Source: Kineococcus sp. NBC_00420 (GTDB lineage Bacteria > Actinomycetota > Actinomycetes > Actinomycetales > Kineococcaceae). From it: DNA of 64,000 nucleotides. The notes beneath the pieces were generated by a model. The model saw only the letters and a program-made list of their open reading frames with translations. It was not told the DNA's origin and searched no databases. A program made the translations under genes and the position numbers. The DNA is taken from positions 2,790,001 through 2,854,000 of the forward strand of contig NZ_CP107930.1 in NCBI RefSeq assembly GCF_036021035.1. Direction: 5' to 3'. Positions 26,185 to 34,929 of the stretch are shown here, one piece after another. The stretch's first letter is position 1. Each line of letters begins with the position of its first letter.

Positions 26185-26762
26185 GAGCGGTTCCAATCCA
26201 CGAAAGAGGCAGCAGAGGAGACAGTGGAGGAGGGAGTGTCCGGACTCGACCGGTCCGGCTGAGATCGCTGCTCAGCCGCGAGGTCGGGCAGGGTCTGGCG
26301 CAACCGGACCAGCGCGCGTGAGGCCTGGCTTTTGACGGTGCCGACGCTGATGTCGAGCAGGTCAGCGACCTGTTCGTCGCTGCGGTCGTCGAGGTAGCGC
26401 AGGACGATCACGGCGCGTTGGCGTGGTGGTAGGGGGCGCAGGATGGCGAGGAGGTCGGCGCGTTGTTCGAGGTCGACCAGCGGCTGGGAGGGTTCGGATC
26501 CGGCGAGGTGGTCGTCGACGTCGCGGACGGCTTCGTAGCGGTGTGAGCGGCTGCGCCAGCGTGAGGTGGCGGCGTTGGCTAGGGCGCGGCGGGCGTAGGC
26601 GCTGGGGTCTTGGATGCGTGGCCAGCGGGCGTACATCTTGGCGTAGACGTCTTGGAGGAGGTCTTCACCGATGTGGAAGTCGCCGGCCAGTAGTCGGGCG
26701 ATGCGCCGCAGCTGCGGGGTTGCCTCGTTGGCCCAGGAGGTGAAGTGCTCTTCCCGGTTCAT
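26181..26762 (-). CDS. SigE-family ECF RNA polymerase sigma factor
   Basis: 193 residues from ATG 26762. Region 2 is at about 10-80 (LAGDFHIGEDLLQDVYAKMY, RWPRIQDPSAYARRALANAA), region 4 at about 110-165 (LPPRQRAVIVLRYLDDRSDE, VADLLDISVGTVKSQASRAL). This is the SigE-like actinobacterial subgroup (TIGR02983 type). An unusual 25-residue Ser/Pro/Thr tail follows region 4. Translationally coupled to its presumed membrane regulator. Confidence 0.93.
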   Translation of the reverse strand: MNREEHFTSWANEATPQLRRIARLLAGDFHIGEDLLQDVYAKMYARWPRIQDPSAYARRALANAATSRWRSRSHRYEAVRDVDDHLAGSEPSQPLVDLEQRADLLAILRPLPPRQRAVIVLRYLDDRSDEQVADLLDISVGTVKSQASRALVRLRQTLPDLAAEQRSQPDRSSPDTPSSTVSSAASFVDWNRS

Positions 26763-26915
26763 GTCGTCCACACTGCCCTGACGCGGAAGGGTCAAGATCT
26801 GGTTGCACGTCGAGGCGGTGTTTCTGGGCAGACCCTGATGTGGCTCAGGTACCTGCTCGAGTTCCGTCTCCTCCGCTCTTCGGCAGATCCGCGAGGTCGC
26901 CGGCCGCCAGCGACA

Positions 26916-26940
26916 GCGCACACAACGCGAGATGGGCGTT
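26916..26940 (+). repeat. Dispersed repeat copy (degenerate)
   Basis: GCGCACACAACGCGAGATGG followed by GCGTT, overlapping the stop of the peptidase gene. Several core bases are changed. Confidence 0.55.
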
Positions 26941-27634
26941 AGGACTCGCTGAGGTCCCAGGCCATGCCTGCTGGTCGAGCCTGGAGGCCGGTCGGGCTGA
27001 AGACTTGCACTGCCTCAGGTCCGACGTTGCGCGCCATGACGCGGCCGGCGGTGTCGGTGACGACGACACCGCTGCGTTCGGGCAGGGCGAGCACCACCTG
27101 CTGGTGCACCGTGGCCCACTGCTGCAGCTCGGTGTCCTGCTCCGGTTGGTAGTGCGGTCGTACCACTGCCCCGGCTAAGCGGTTCAGACCGCGAGTGTCG
27201 CTTACGCCAGCGTCGTTGGGGTCCTCGGCCTCGGCGATGGCGATGTCCGCGCCGAGCAGAATCGCGCCGGCGCTGCCGCCGTACACCTGGCCTCCGTCGT
27301 TGAGGAAGGCGTTCAGTGCGCTGAGCAGGTCGTGCTGCTGTAGGTGGTGCAGCAGGTCGAAGGTGTTGCCGCCGGGGATGGCGACGACCTGACTGCGTTG
27401 TAGACGCTGGGCGCTGTGGTCGTCATCGGTCTTCTCCAGGCCCCAGGCGTCGAGGGTGAAGTCCCCTCGGGTGTGCAGGGCGTTGGAGAGCCACTGGGCG
27501 CTGCCGGTTCGGGCCGGGCCGAGAGGCATCGCGAAGGACCAGATGCTCACGCGCTGGCCAGGGGTGAACGCCTCGTCCCACAGCGCTGCTTCATCGTGCT
27601 CGCTGCCGCCGCCGCCAAGGTAGATCCCCGTCAT
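26939..27634 (-). CDS. Peptidase S51 (dipeptidase E-like)
   Basis: 231 residues from ATG 27634 (MTGIYLGGGGSEHD). Class I glutamine-amidotransferase-like fold. IPGGNTFDLLHHL precedes the nucleophile elbow YGGSAGAILL, whose serine is the S51 nucleophile, and NRLAGAVVRPHYQPEQD carries the His/Asp partners. It cleaves Asp-X dipeptides or cyanophycin-like peptides in family members. Cytosolic. Its stop codon touches a degenerate dispersed repeat. Confidence 0.85.
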   Translation of the reverse strand: MTGIYLGGGGSEHDEAALWDEAFTPGQRVSIWSFAMPLGPARTGSAQWLSNALHTRGDFTLDAWGLEKTDDDHSAQRLQRSQVVAIPGGNTFDLLHHLQQHDLLSALNAFLNDGGQVYGGSAGAILLGADIAIAEAEDPNDAGVSDTRGLNRLAGAVVRPHYQPEQDTELQQWATVHQQVVLALPERSGVVVTDTAGRVMARNVGPEAVQVFSPTGLQARPAGMAWDLSES

Positions 27635-27746
27635 GGTGATCACAGTGCCGAGGTGGTACCTGGCTAGTCCAGCCACTTTCTGGCGGTGCTGCGAGACCTC
27701 GCGCAATTCGCCACGAGCGCGACGTCGTCGGCCCCAGGCAACTGCC

Positions 27747-27766
27747 CGGAGAGCGGGATGACCGCG
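27747..27766 (+). repeat. Dispersed repeat copy (core only)
   Basis: CCGGAGAGCGGGATGACCGC: the core GCGGGATGACCG is intact while the left arm has diverged. Between peptidase E and the IS-split gene. Confidence 0.65.
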
Positions 27767-27785
27767 AGGTAGAGATCTCTTCTAC

Positions 27786-28166
27786 TCACATGATCCAGAT
27801 GTCCTGTCCAGGAGAAGCTCCGCACTCCGTCAGGGCTTGGGCCGCTTCCTCCGACAGGTCGGCGATCTCCGCTGTGGAGTTGCCGCCACCGATTTGCATC
27901 TCATCGCCGAGCTGGGTGGTGCTGCCGTCAGCGAGGGTGAGTGTGGAGGTTGAGGCGTCCCATGTTGTTCCCGCCGACCAGATCACCAGGATGTCGTGCA
28001 CCCCGAGGCAGGAGCCGACCCGTGACAGGGGGCCCTGGAGGGCGGCGGCCATGTGACCGCGCTGCTCCTCGGAAGCAACGATGATCTCGCCCTGCCGGGA
28101 CGCGTCGAAGGGTTGCCGCGTGTTGTTTGCATCAGTGATGTCGCTGGGTGCGGTGGCGGGTAGTGG
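27786..28166 (-). pseudogene. C-terminal part of a gene cut by the IS256-type element
   Basis: The coding-quality reading starts at the IS boundary (PSDITDANNTRQPFDASRQG) and ends at a natural stop at 27786 (QALTECGASPGQDIWIM). An N-terminal piece of similar style lies on the other side of the element in the same orientation (29605-29812), so one gene was probably split. It is a soluble protein with two cysteines near the middle and end; no family recognised. Confidence 0.6.
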
Positions 28167-29604
28167 AGTCCACCAGAGTGGTGTACGGCGCCCCCGGTGA
28201 GTGAGGGCGTGTCCACCAACGTGTGAGGCGGCCACCGCGTGATGCTTCGACCTGAGTTCCCGCTCGAGACCGAAGAAGGACAACGCGATGACCGCCAACC
28301 CCATGATGGACCCTGCCCACTTCATCGACGAGCAGCTCGCCCAAGCCAGCCCAGACCTGCTGCGCGAGCTCATGTCCACGTTCATCAACACCCTCATGTC
28401 CGCTGACGCCGACGCCGTCTGCGGAGCCACCTACGGCGCCTCGTCCCCGGAGCGGGTGAACTCCCGCAACGGCTACCGCCACCGCGACTTCGACACCCGC
28501 CTCGGCACCATCGACGCCGCCATCCCAAAGCTGCGTCAGGGGTCGTACTTCCCCGACTGGCTCCTCGAGCGCCGCCGACGGGCCGAACGGGCGCTGACCA
28601 CTGTGGTCGCCACCGCCTACCTGCTCGGCGTCTCCACCCGCCGGATGGAGAAGCTCGTGGAGTCCCTCGGGATCACAAGGTTGTCGAAGTCGCAGGTCAG
28701 CGAGATGGCCAAAGACCTCGACGCCCAGGTCGAAGCCTTCCGGACGAGGAGGTTGGACGCCGGTCCCTACACGTTCCTCGCCGCCGACGCGCTGGTGATG
28801 AAGGTCCGCGAGGACGGCCGGGTCGCCAACGTCCACGCGATGCTGGCGGTCGGGGTGAATGCTGATGGGCACCGGGAGATCCTCGGCCTGCAGACCTCGA
28901 GCGCGGAGGACGGGGCCGGCTGGTTGGGGTTCTTCCGGGATCTGACCGCCCGGGGCCTGAGCGGTGTCAGGTTGGTGACCTCCGACGCCCACGCCGGTCT
29001 GGTCGCCGCGATCGGCGCGACCCTGCCCGGCGCGTCCTGGCAGCGGTGTCGGACGCACTACGCGGCGAACTTGATGGCGGTGACTCCGAAGACGTCCTGG
29101 CCTTGGGTGAAGACGTTGCTGCACAGCGTCTACGACCAGCCTGACGCAGACTCGGTGCACGCCCAGTTCGACCGCCTGCTGGACGCCGTCGAGCAGAAAT
29201 TGCCGAAAGTCGCCGCCCACCTCGACACCGCCCGCGCCGACGTCCTCGCGTTTACGGCATTCCCGAAGGAGGTGTGACGTCAGGTCTGGTCGAACAACCC
29301 GCAGGAGCGGTTGAACCGGGAGATCCGCCGCCGCACCGACGTCGTTGGGATCTTCCCCGACCGTGATTCCCTGATCCGCTTGGTCGGGGCGGTGTTGGCT
29401 GAGCAGGACGATGAGTGGACCGAGGGCCGGCGCTACCTCGGTCTGGACCTACTTGCTCGCTGCCGGATGACCTCCGTCGCTGGCGAAGGCGAGGGCACCG
29501 TGGAGACCGTGGTGGAGGTGAACTCTGACCTCACGATGCAGGCCTTGACGGCCTGATCGCACGGAGCATCACGCGGCGAACGTCGTACACCACCTCAGTG
29601 GACT
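28167..29604. mobile_element. IS256-family insertion sequence
   Basis: About 1.44 kb with imperfect inverted ends: left AGTCCAC-N4-GTGGTGTACG (28167-28187), right the complement of AGTCCAC-N4-GTGGTGTACG (29584-29604); the four central bases differ. It carries one transposase gene with an internal stop. I do not see the 8-bp target duplication usual for the family (flanks GGTAGTGG and TGACCTCG), so the insertion may be followed by a deletion. Confidence 0.85.
28288..29556 (+). pseudogene. IS256-family transposase (mutator type) with in-frame TGA
   Basis: Full-length would be 422 residues. The DDE core is recognisable: NSRNGYRHRDFDTRLGTIDA near the N-terminus, the first Asp in FLAADALVMKVRED, VTSDAHAGLVAAI for the second, then [20 protein letters not shown] with the catalytic Glu. 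At 29275-29277 a TGA replaces the TGG (Trp) expected in [15 protein letters not shown], separating the last part including the Glu. One substitution would restore it; as it stands the protein lacks its third acidic residue. Confidence 0.9.
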
Positions 29605-29812
29605 TGACCTCGATGGGGGACAGGGAGGAGCCGTGCTCGACCCAGCGGTCGGCGGCGAGGTCGATGACCAGGCTGGCGGTGACCGGGCGCAGGACGTCCA
29701 GGGTCGCCACGACGGCCCGGGCCCGGTCGATGGGGTCGGGCCAGCTCGGGTTCACCTGTCGTGGTGCGATGACGTGGATGGTTCGACCGGGCAGGTCTGA
29801 GTGGGACAGCAC
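29605..29812 (-). pseudogene. N-terminal part of a gene cut by the IS256-type element
   Basis: Reads from GTG 29812 MLSHSDLPGRTIHVIAPRQV, then an Ala/Val/Leu-rich helix region (VVATLDVLRPVTASLVIDLA) up to SLSPIEVK at the IS edge. Past that point the frame enters IS DNA. Presumed first half of the gene continued at 28166-27786. Confidence 0.5.
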
Positions 29813-29934
29813 TTGGTGATCCTGCCCGGGTCGTGGCTTCGAGCGCAGGCGAGTTTCAGCGCGCTGGCTCAGTCTTTCGGGATGAAGGCGACATCGCGAC
29901 CATCGTCAAGACCGCGACGCCGCCGGCAGCTCAG

Positions 29935-29963
29935 CACCGCGCACATCGCGGGATGACCGTGCG
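29935..29963 (+). repeat. Dispersed repeat copy
   Basis: GCGCACATCGCGGGATGACC followed by GTGCG, with the core intact. Intergenic. Confidence 0.82.
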
Positions 29964-30031
29964 TCTGCGTTCCGCGCTGCTCGCCAGCCACATGCCGACT
30001 GGGCCCTTTGGCCGAGCGCTCAACGGCCGCG

Positions 30032-30241
30032 TCAGGGCTGAGGAGTTGGACGCTTCCGCTTCTCGATCCACTCGGCATCCTTCTCGCGCTGGCGCACGAT
30101 CGAAGGCATGGTCAGCCGCAGCAGGACGGCGACCAGGACGACGATGACGACAGGGATCCAGGACCTCATCGCGATCGCGACGCCGGCCACGATGACTGCC
30201 GCGATCACCATGCCTGCGATGCGTTGTCGTCCGGTCAACAT
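30032..30241 (-). CDS. Small membrane protein
   Basis: 69 residues from ATG 30241 (MLTGRQRIAGMVIAAV); ATG 30277 would add 12. A double hydrophobic stretch (MVIAAVIVAGVAIAMRSWIP and VVIVVLVAVLLRLTMP) is followed by a highly charged tail (RQREKDAEWIEKRKRP). No family recognised. Confidence 0.55.
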   Translation of the reverse strand: MLTGRQRIAGMVIAAVIVAGVAIAMRSWIPVVIVVLVAVLLRLTMPSIVRQREKDAEWIEKRKRPTPQP

Positions 30242-30395
30242 GCTGAGCAGTGTCACTGACCACCCGCCCAGATGCATCGCCAACTGCTGACACCGCTGGA
30301 GCTGATCAAAGCTGGGCGGTGGAGGCCCGGTGCTGCCCGTACCTCTCCTCAAGACCGCGGGGACATCGATGTGATGGCGGCAGCACCAGCGACGA

Positions 30396-30575
30396 TCAGA
30401 TCAGGGGTAGAGCCTGCGACAAGACGACGAGGGACATGGACACGACCCCCAGCTCGTGACCTGTGGTCCACCCCTGCTCCCCGCGCCGTCGCCGCCGCTT
30501 GACCTCGACGATGGCGGCGGCGATGAGTGCCAGAGCGGCAACGATGAGGACGACGTTGCTCCACGGTCGGAACAT
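30396..30575 (-). CDS. Small membrane protein
   Basis: 59 residues from ATG 30575, chosen because AAGGA lies 8 nt upstream; ATG 30584 is the alternative. Helix VVLIVAALALIAAAIVEV, a strongly basic stop-transfer (KRRRRRGEQ), then a second hydrophobic end (VVSMSLVVLSQALPLI). Topology and size resemble the neighbouring 30032 gene, but the sequences are not alike. Confidence 0.55.
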   Translation of the reverse strand: MFRPWSNVVLIVAALALIAAAIVEVKRRRRRGEQGWTTGHELGVVSMSLVVLSQALPLI

Positions 30576-30717
30576 GATCTGCATCCTTGCTGGTGCACCC
30601 CGCGAGGGCACCTCGCGGTGCGCCTGTGAGTGACCGCTCATCGACGATGTGCGGGCGATCTTCGTGCTGGGCTTGCATCCGGACATCGATACGACCTCGA
30701 TGTCGCTGCCAGCTCGG

Positions 30718-30744
30718 GACCGCGCACGACGCGGGGTGACCGTG
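30718..30744 (+). repeat. Dispersed repeat copy
   Basis: GCGCACGACGCGGGGTGACC followed by GTGAA. One core transition (GGGATG to GGGGTG). Confidence 0.75.
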
Positions 30745-31121
30745 AACTGTCGCGGACGCTGTCGACCGATGTGGACCCCGTCCGGTCCACCTCATCCAGG
30801 TACTCCTCCCCGTCCCGGTTGCCGAGGGTCAGGTTCGTTTCCGTGGCCACCGCCCGGTTCGCCACGACCCGCACCTCCACGGCCACGTCGTCGATGACGT
30901 GCAGCACGAGCAGGGGTGGTTCGGGGGCGGACAGCGTTTCGGCATCGGCTGTGACGCGCATCCCCGTGTCGGGAAACGCCTCGAAGAGGTTGGTGTCCGG
31001 TGCGTTCTCCCCGCGGGGAAGGGGCGGTCGTCCGGGTGGAACGGCTCCTCGTGGTTCTCCGGCGGGAGTACTCCGGGAACTCGTGGAGACGCCCGACGTC
31101 GACCCGTCGAGGGCCGTTCAA
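30745..31121 (-). pseudogene. Decayed gene with two apparent frameshifts
   Basis: Three frames each give a coding-like piece in order: RRVDVGRLHEFPEYS (from ATG 31121), then PPENHEEPFHPDDRPFPAG, then ENAPDTNLFEAFPDTG continuing through TLSAPEPPLLVLHVIDDVAV to GNRDGEEYLDEVD. The second shift falls in a GGGG run. The last frame runs into the dispersed repeat at 30718-30744, so the original end is also gone. Acidic, soluble; family not recognised. Confidence 0.4.
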
Positions 31122-31248
31122 CCGATCCTCCTCACCAACGCGGATCCTCGGGGAGGACCGGACCGGGGCAGATTCCCTGGGCTGTCAGCGCCCCGTCAGG
31201 CACGTCGGTCGCCGCTCGACACTGACGCCGTCGCCCAGTGCTCGGCTC

Positions 31249-32064
31249 TCACTCCACCTTGTCTCGTTCTTCCGCGACGCGGTGGGGAACACGGAGCAGG
31301 CGGACGGCGGTGACGAGGACGAGGCCGCCGACGACGTTGCCCAGCACCGCCCACGCGGCTGTCCTGGCCCAGTCCGCGTAGCCGAACGGCGCACCGACGT
31401 GGAGGGCGGCGAACATCAGCAGGGAGTCCAGGACGCTGTGGAGCAGTTGCGTCCCCGCCAGGAGCGCACCGAAGAGGATGGCGGGGACGAGTTTCACGCC
31501 GACGGCCTCGGTGGCGTGCTGCATGCGGGTCATGAGGGTGATGACGGCGCCGGCCAGCACGGCCAGGGCGAAGGACTCCTTGCCGACGCCGAGGTCGATG
31601 AAGTGGCGGGCGGAGTCCACCGCCGTGCTCGCGAGGTCGGGGAGGGCGGTCATGATGATCCAGGTGATGACCCATCCGGCGAGGAGGTTCGTCAGCAGGG
31701 TCGTCCCCCACAGCCGGGCGAGCTGGGCGAGGGTGCCCCGGCGGGCGACGACGGCGATCACCGGTACGAGGAAGTTCTCGGTGAACAGTTCGCTGCGGGC
31801 CAGCAGGAGTGCGACGAAGCCCACCGAGAAGGCGAGACCGGCGAGCAGGTCGTTGCCGGTCTCGTGCTTGACGACGAGGTAGGCGAGCAGACCCGTTCCG
31901 ACGTCGATTCCTCCGAGGAGGCCGACGCTGAGCAGCGGCAGCAGCGGGCGGCGCAGACGGTCCTCGCCTTCTTCGACGAGGCGGTCGAAGGCGTCTTCCA
32001 CTTCGTGTTCGGGTTCGTCGGGGCGGTCTGCCGCGCCGGGAAGGTCTGATGCCGTCTGGTCCAT
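31249..32064 (-). CDS. Formate/nitrite transporter (FNT) family channel
   Basis: 271 residues, six helices after an acidic 40-residue N-terminus (EPEHEVEDAFDRLVEEGEDR). FNT features: LLGGIDVGTGLLAY, the LARSELFTENFLVPV segment near the pore, and LVPAILFGALLAG. The relatives are YfdC-like proteins rather than FocA/NirC proper, so the permeating anion is open. Pentameric channel in the membrane. Confidence 0.85.
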   Translation of the reverse strand: MDQTASDLPGAADRPDEPEHEVEDAFDRLVEEGEDRLRRPLLPLLSVGLLGGIDVGTGLLAYLVVKHETGNDLLAGLAFSVGFVALLLARSELFTENFLVPVIAVVARRGTLAQLARLWGTTLLTNLLAGWVITWIIMTALPDLASTAVDSARHFIDLGVGKESFALAVLAGAVITLMTRMQHATEAVGVKLVPAILFGALLAGTQLLHSVLDSLLMFAALHVGAPFGYADWARTAAWAVLGNVVGGLVLVTAVRLLRVPHRVAEERDKVE

Positions 32065-32472
32065 GTCACGACTGTCGATGTGACGGCGAAGGCCCGCCAG
32101 TGGGAGTTCTGGACGGCTTCGACCGTGCTGGTCCCGGGACGACGGAACGGCCGGACGTCAGGCGGAGGCAGCCACCACCTGCCCCCGACCGACGCGCTGC
32201 GACCAAGAGGCCGGCGACAGGTCGAAACGTGCACGCTCACGGGGTCAGCCCACGATCAGCGCCGGCGGCGGAATCCTCACGTTGCTGTGCAGCGACCGTG
32301 CCTGGTTCTCGACGACGACCGGAGCGGTGGTGGTGGTGGTCCGGGTCCGAACCCGCGCGTCGTGCAACGCCGCGACCACCCGTTCGGCTCGGTTTCGACC
32401 ACCGACCTCACTCGCTAACATTTTTCTGTTAGCGTCTAAGTCAAACGTTCATCCCCGACCCCAGGAGCACCC
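32065..32472. other. 408-bp intergenic region upstream of amidase
   Basis: No coding signal. It contains the AT-rich palindrome at 32413-32434 and the CAGGAG ribosome-binding site (32462-32467) of the amidase gene. Near the FNT start there is a GTCAC...GTGAC dyad (about 32065-32084) of uncertain meaning. Confidence 0.6.
32413..32434. promoter_or_regulatory. Perfect AT-rich palindrome, probable TetR operator
   Basis: CGCTAACA-TTTTTC-TGTTAGCG: perfect 8-bp arms with a 6-bp spacer, 38 bp before the amidase GTG, in one of the few AT-rich spots of the window. The TetR gene downstream of the amidase is the likely binder. Confidence 0.7.
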
Positions 32473-33969
32473 GTGCCGATCCAGAAACCCTCGCCCGCGC
32501 AGATCGCCGGCCTCGCCGCCGAGATCGGCTACTCCTCGATCGCCGCAGCACCGGAGGAGTACACCGGGATGATCTCGGGCATGCTCGGGGTGTACGACGC
32601 TCTCGACGCGTTCCCGGAGCCACAGGTGCTGGCCGGCCGCGACGCGGTCGAGCACACGGTCCCCTCTGCGGAGGAGGACCCCCACCACGCGTGGGAGGTC
32701 CGTGCGTCGATCCGCGGAGCCGCGGGGGGTCTCCTCGCCGGAGTTCGCCTGGGGGTCAAGGACAGCATCCTCGTGGCCGGTCTCCCGATGCGGAACGGTT
32801 CGAAGGAACTCGAGGGTTTCGTCCCGAACGCTGATGCCACGGTCGTCACCCGAGCCCTCGCCGCCGGCGCGGAGGTGGTGGGGAAGACCACCAACGAGTA
32901 CTTCTGCATGTCCGGGGGCAGCCACACCGCAGCGACCGGCGTGGTGCACAACCCGCACCGGAGGGGTTTCTCCTCGGGTGGCTCCTCCAGCGGCAGCGCC
33001 GTCGCGCTCGTCACCGGCGACGCCGACATGACCCTCGGCGCCGACCAGGCCGGTTCCATCCGGATGCCGGCGTCCTGGTCCGGTGTCGTCGGCCTGAAAC
33101 CGACCTACGGACTCGTCCCCTACACCGGCATCGCGACGCTCGACGGCTACTTCGACCACGTCGGCCCCATGACCCGCACGGTCGAGGACAACGCACGCTT
33201 CCTCACCGTCCTGGCCGGCTCCGACGGCATCGACCCGCGCCAACGCGACATCTCCGTCGGCGACTACCTCACCGCCCTCGACGCAGGAGTCCGAGGACTC
33301 CGGATCGGCATCCTCACGGAAGGGTTCGGCGGCGACCACGCCGAAGCCGGCGTCGACGAGATCGTCGTCGCAGCGGCGGAAGCGTTGCGCGAGCGTGGTG
33401 CGATCGTGGACGAGGTGTCGGTGCCGCTGCACGAGCTGGCTCCCGCGCTCTGGACGGCCATCGCCATCGAGGGCATGGCCGAGACGGTCCTGCGCAACCA
33501 GGGTTTCGGGTTCGGTCGTCCCGACCACTACCCCGTCGACATGATGCAGCACCTCTTCGACCACCGTGCGGCCGCCGCGGAGCACCCCGCGAACGTGCAG
33601 TTGTTCACCCTCGTCGGTCGCTACGTCGACCAGCAGCAGGGTCGCCTGAACTACGCCAAGGCCGTCAACCGGGCCCGGACCCTCCGCGCGGCCTACGACC
33701 AGGCGCTGGAGCGCTTCGACGTCCTGATCACCCCGACCACCCCTCAGACCGCGCGCCCGCTGCCGGACCCGGCGCACGGCGCCGGCGCGGCCATCGGGGC
33801 GTCGATCGAGATGTCGGCGAACACCACCCCGTTCAACATCACCCACCACCCTGCTCTCAGCGTGCCGTGCGGCACGCTGGACGGACTCCCGGTGGGACTC
33901 CAGATCATCGGACGCCACTTCGACGAGGCCGTGCTGTTCCGCGTCGGTCGGGCGATCGAGCAGAACTGA
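32473..33969 (+). CDS. Amidase-signature family hydrolase
   Basis: 498 residues, GTG start after CAGGAG. The catalytic triad is visible: Lys96 (LGVKDS), the cis-Ser in FSSGGSSSGSA (171/172), and nucleophile Ser195 in GADQAGSIRMPA. The usual G-T/S-D-T-G-G is changed to G-A-D-Q-A-G, as in some amidases related to AtzF/AmiE-signature enzymes. It hydrolyses a carboxamide; the substrate is unknown. It forms a probable operon or control unit with the TetR gene 134 bp downstream, under the palindrome at 32413. Confidence 0.92.
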   Translation: MPIQKPSPAQIAGLAAEIGYSSIAAAPEEYTGMISGMLGVYDALDAFPEPQVLAGRDAVEHTVPSAEEDPHHAWEVRASIRGAAGGLLAGVRLGVKDSILVAGLPMRNGSKELEGFVPNADATVVTRALAAGAEVVGKTTNEYFCMSGGSHTAATGVVHNPHRRGFSSGGSSSGSAVALVTGDADMTLGADQAGSIRMPASWSGVVGLKPTYGLVPYTGIATLDGYFDHVGPMTRTVEDNARFLTVLAGSDGIDPRQRDISVGDYLTALDAGVRGLRIGILTEGFGGDHAEAGVDEIVVAAAEALRERGAIVDEVSVPLHELAPALWTAIAIEGMAETVLRNQGFGFGRPDHYPVDMMQHLFDHRAAAAEHPANVQLFTLVGRYVDQQQGRLNYAKAVNRARTLRAAYDQALERFDVLITPTTPQTARPLPDPAHGAGAAIGASIEMSANTTPFNITHHPALSVPCGTLDGLPVGLQIIGRHFDEAVLFRVGRAIEQN

Positions 33970-34103
33970 GCCCTTCCGGTGCTCCGGCGCGTTCGCCCGT
34001 GATCGAGGAGCGGCTGCGCCGGCTGGACGTCACCGGTGGGATGATGGTGGATGGCCGTCGTCCCACCGGCCGTCATGTCGTCACCGGCGGAAGAGGAAGC
34101 GCG

Positions 34104-34784
34104 TTGACCCGTTCTGACGAGATGCGAGTCCGCATCCTCGACACCGCGTTCGCGCTCCTCACCGACGGCGGTCGTGACGCGGTCACGACGCGCGCCATCA
34201 CCTCGGCGCTGCACATCCAGGCCCCGACGATCTACCGGATCTTCGGGGACAAGCAGGGTGTGCTCGATGCGGTGGCCCTGCACGGATTCTCCAACCACCT
34301 CGCCAGCTGGACCGGGTGGAAACCGGGTTCCGACCCGGTCGAGTCGATCCGTCAGGGTTGGGACATGCACGTCGAGTGGGGACTGCTGAACCCGCACGTC
34401 TACTCGATCGCCTACGGCGAACCGCACCTGGGCACGTCGACGTCGGCCGCGTCCGCGATCGACGAGATCCTGCGGGTGCAGATCCGGGAGGCGGCCAAGG
34501 AGGGCCTGCTCGCCGTCCCCGTCGACGACGCGGTGCACGTGGTGCGGGCCGTGGGCGTGGGGGTCGTGTTCACCCTTCTCGCCATGCCGGAGGAACACCG
34601 CGACCTGCGTCTGTCGGTGCGGGGTCGCGAGTCGGCCCTCCGCACGATCCTCAGTGCCCCTGACGCGAACGGCGACCGCTCAGGAGCCGCCATGCAGCTC
34701 AGGCACCAGATCGCCGAGACGACAGCCCTGACCGCGAACGAGCGCGCACTCCTGGGCGATTGGCTCGACCGCCTCGCAGAGTAG
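34104..34784 (+). CDS. TetR-family transcriptional regulator
   Basis: 226 residues from a TTG at 34104, chosen because AGAGGAAG sits 5 nt upstream; ATG 34122 would cut the first helix. Helix-turn-helix: RDAVTTRAITSALHIQAPTI followed by YRIFGDKQGVLDAVALHGF. The C-terminal ligand domain has a WTGWKPG and HVEWGLLNPHVYS pocket-like segment. It likely represses the amidase through the 32413-32434 palindrome and senses the amide or its product. Confidence 0.85.
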   Translation: MTRSDEMRVRILDTAFALLTDGGRDAVTTRAITSALHIQAPTIYRIFGDKQGVLDAVALHGFSNHLASWTGWKPGSDPVESIRQGWDMHVEWGLLNPHVYSIAYGEPHLGTSTSAASAIDEILRVQIREAAKEGLLAVPVDDAVHVVRAVGVGVVFTLLAMPEEHRDLRLSVRGRESALRTILSAPDANGDRSGAAMQLRHQIAETTALTANERALLGDWLDRLAE

Positions 34785-34929
34785 GCAGCGAGCGCAGGGT
34801 GCGCCTGCCGCCCCGTCCGAACCGTGGTCGCGCTGCGTCCCACGTCGCGCGAAGGACGTCTCGAGACGCACCCGGCGGCGGTCGTCGCAGTGCCTCGGAG
34901 GTTCGCCGCCGGCGCAGTTTGATCCGTGG

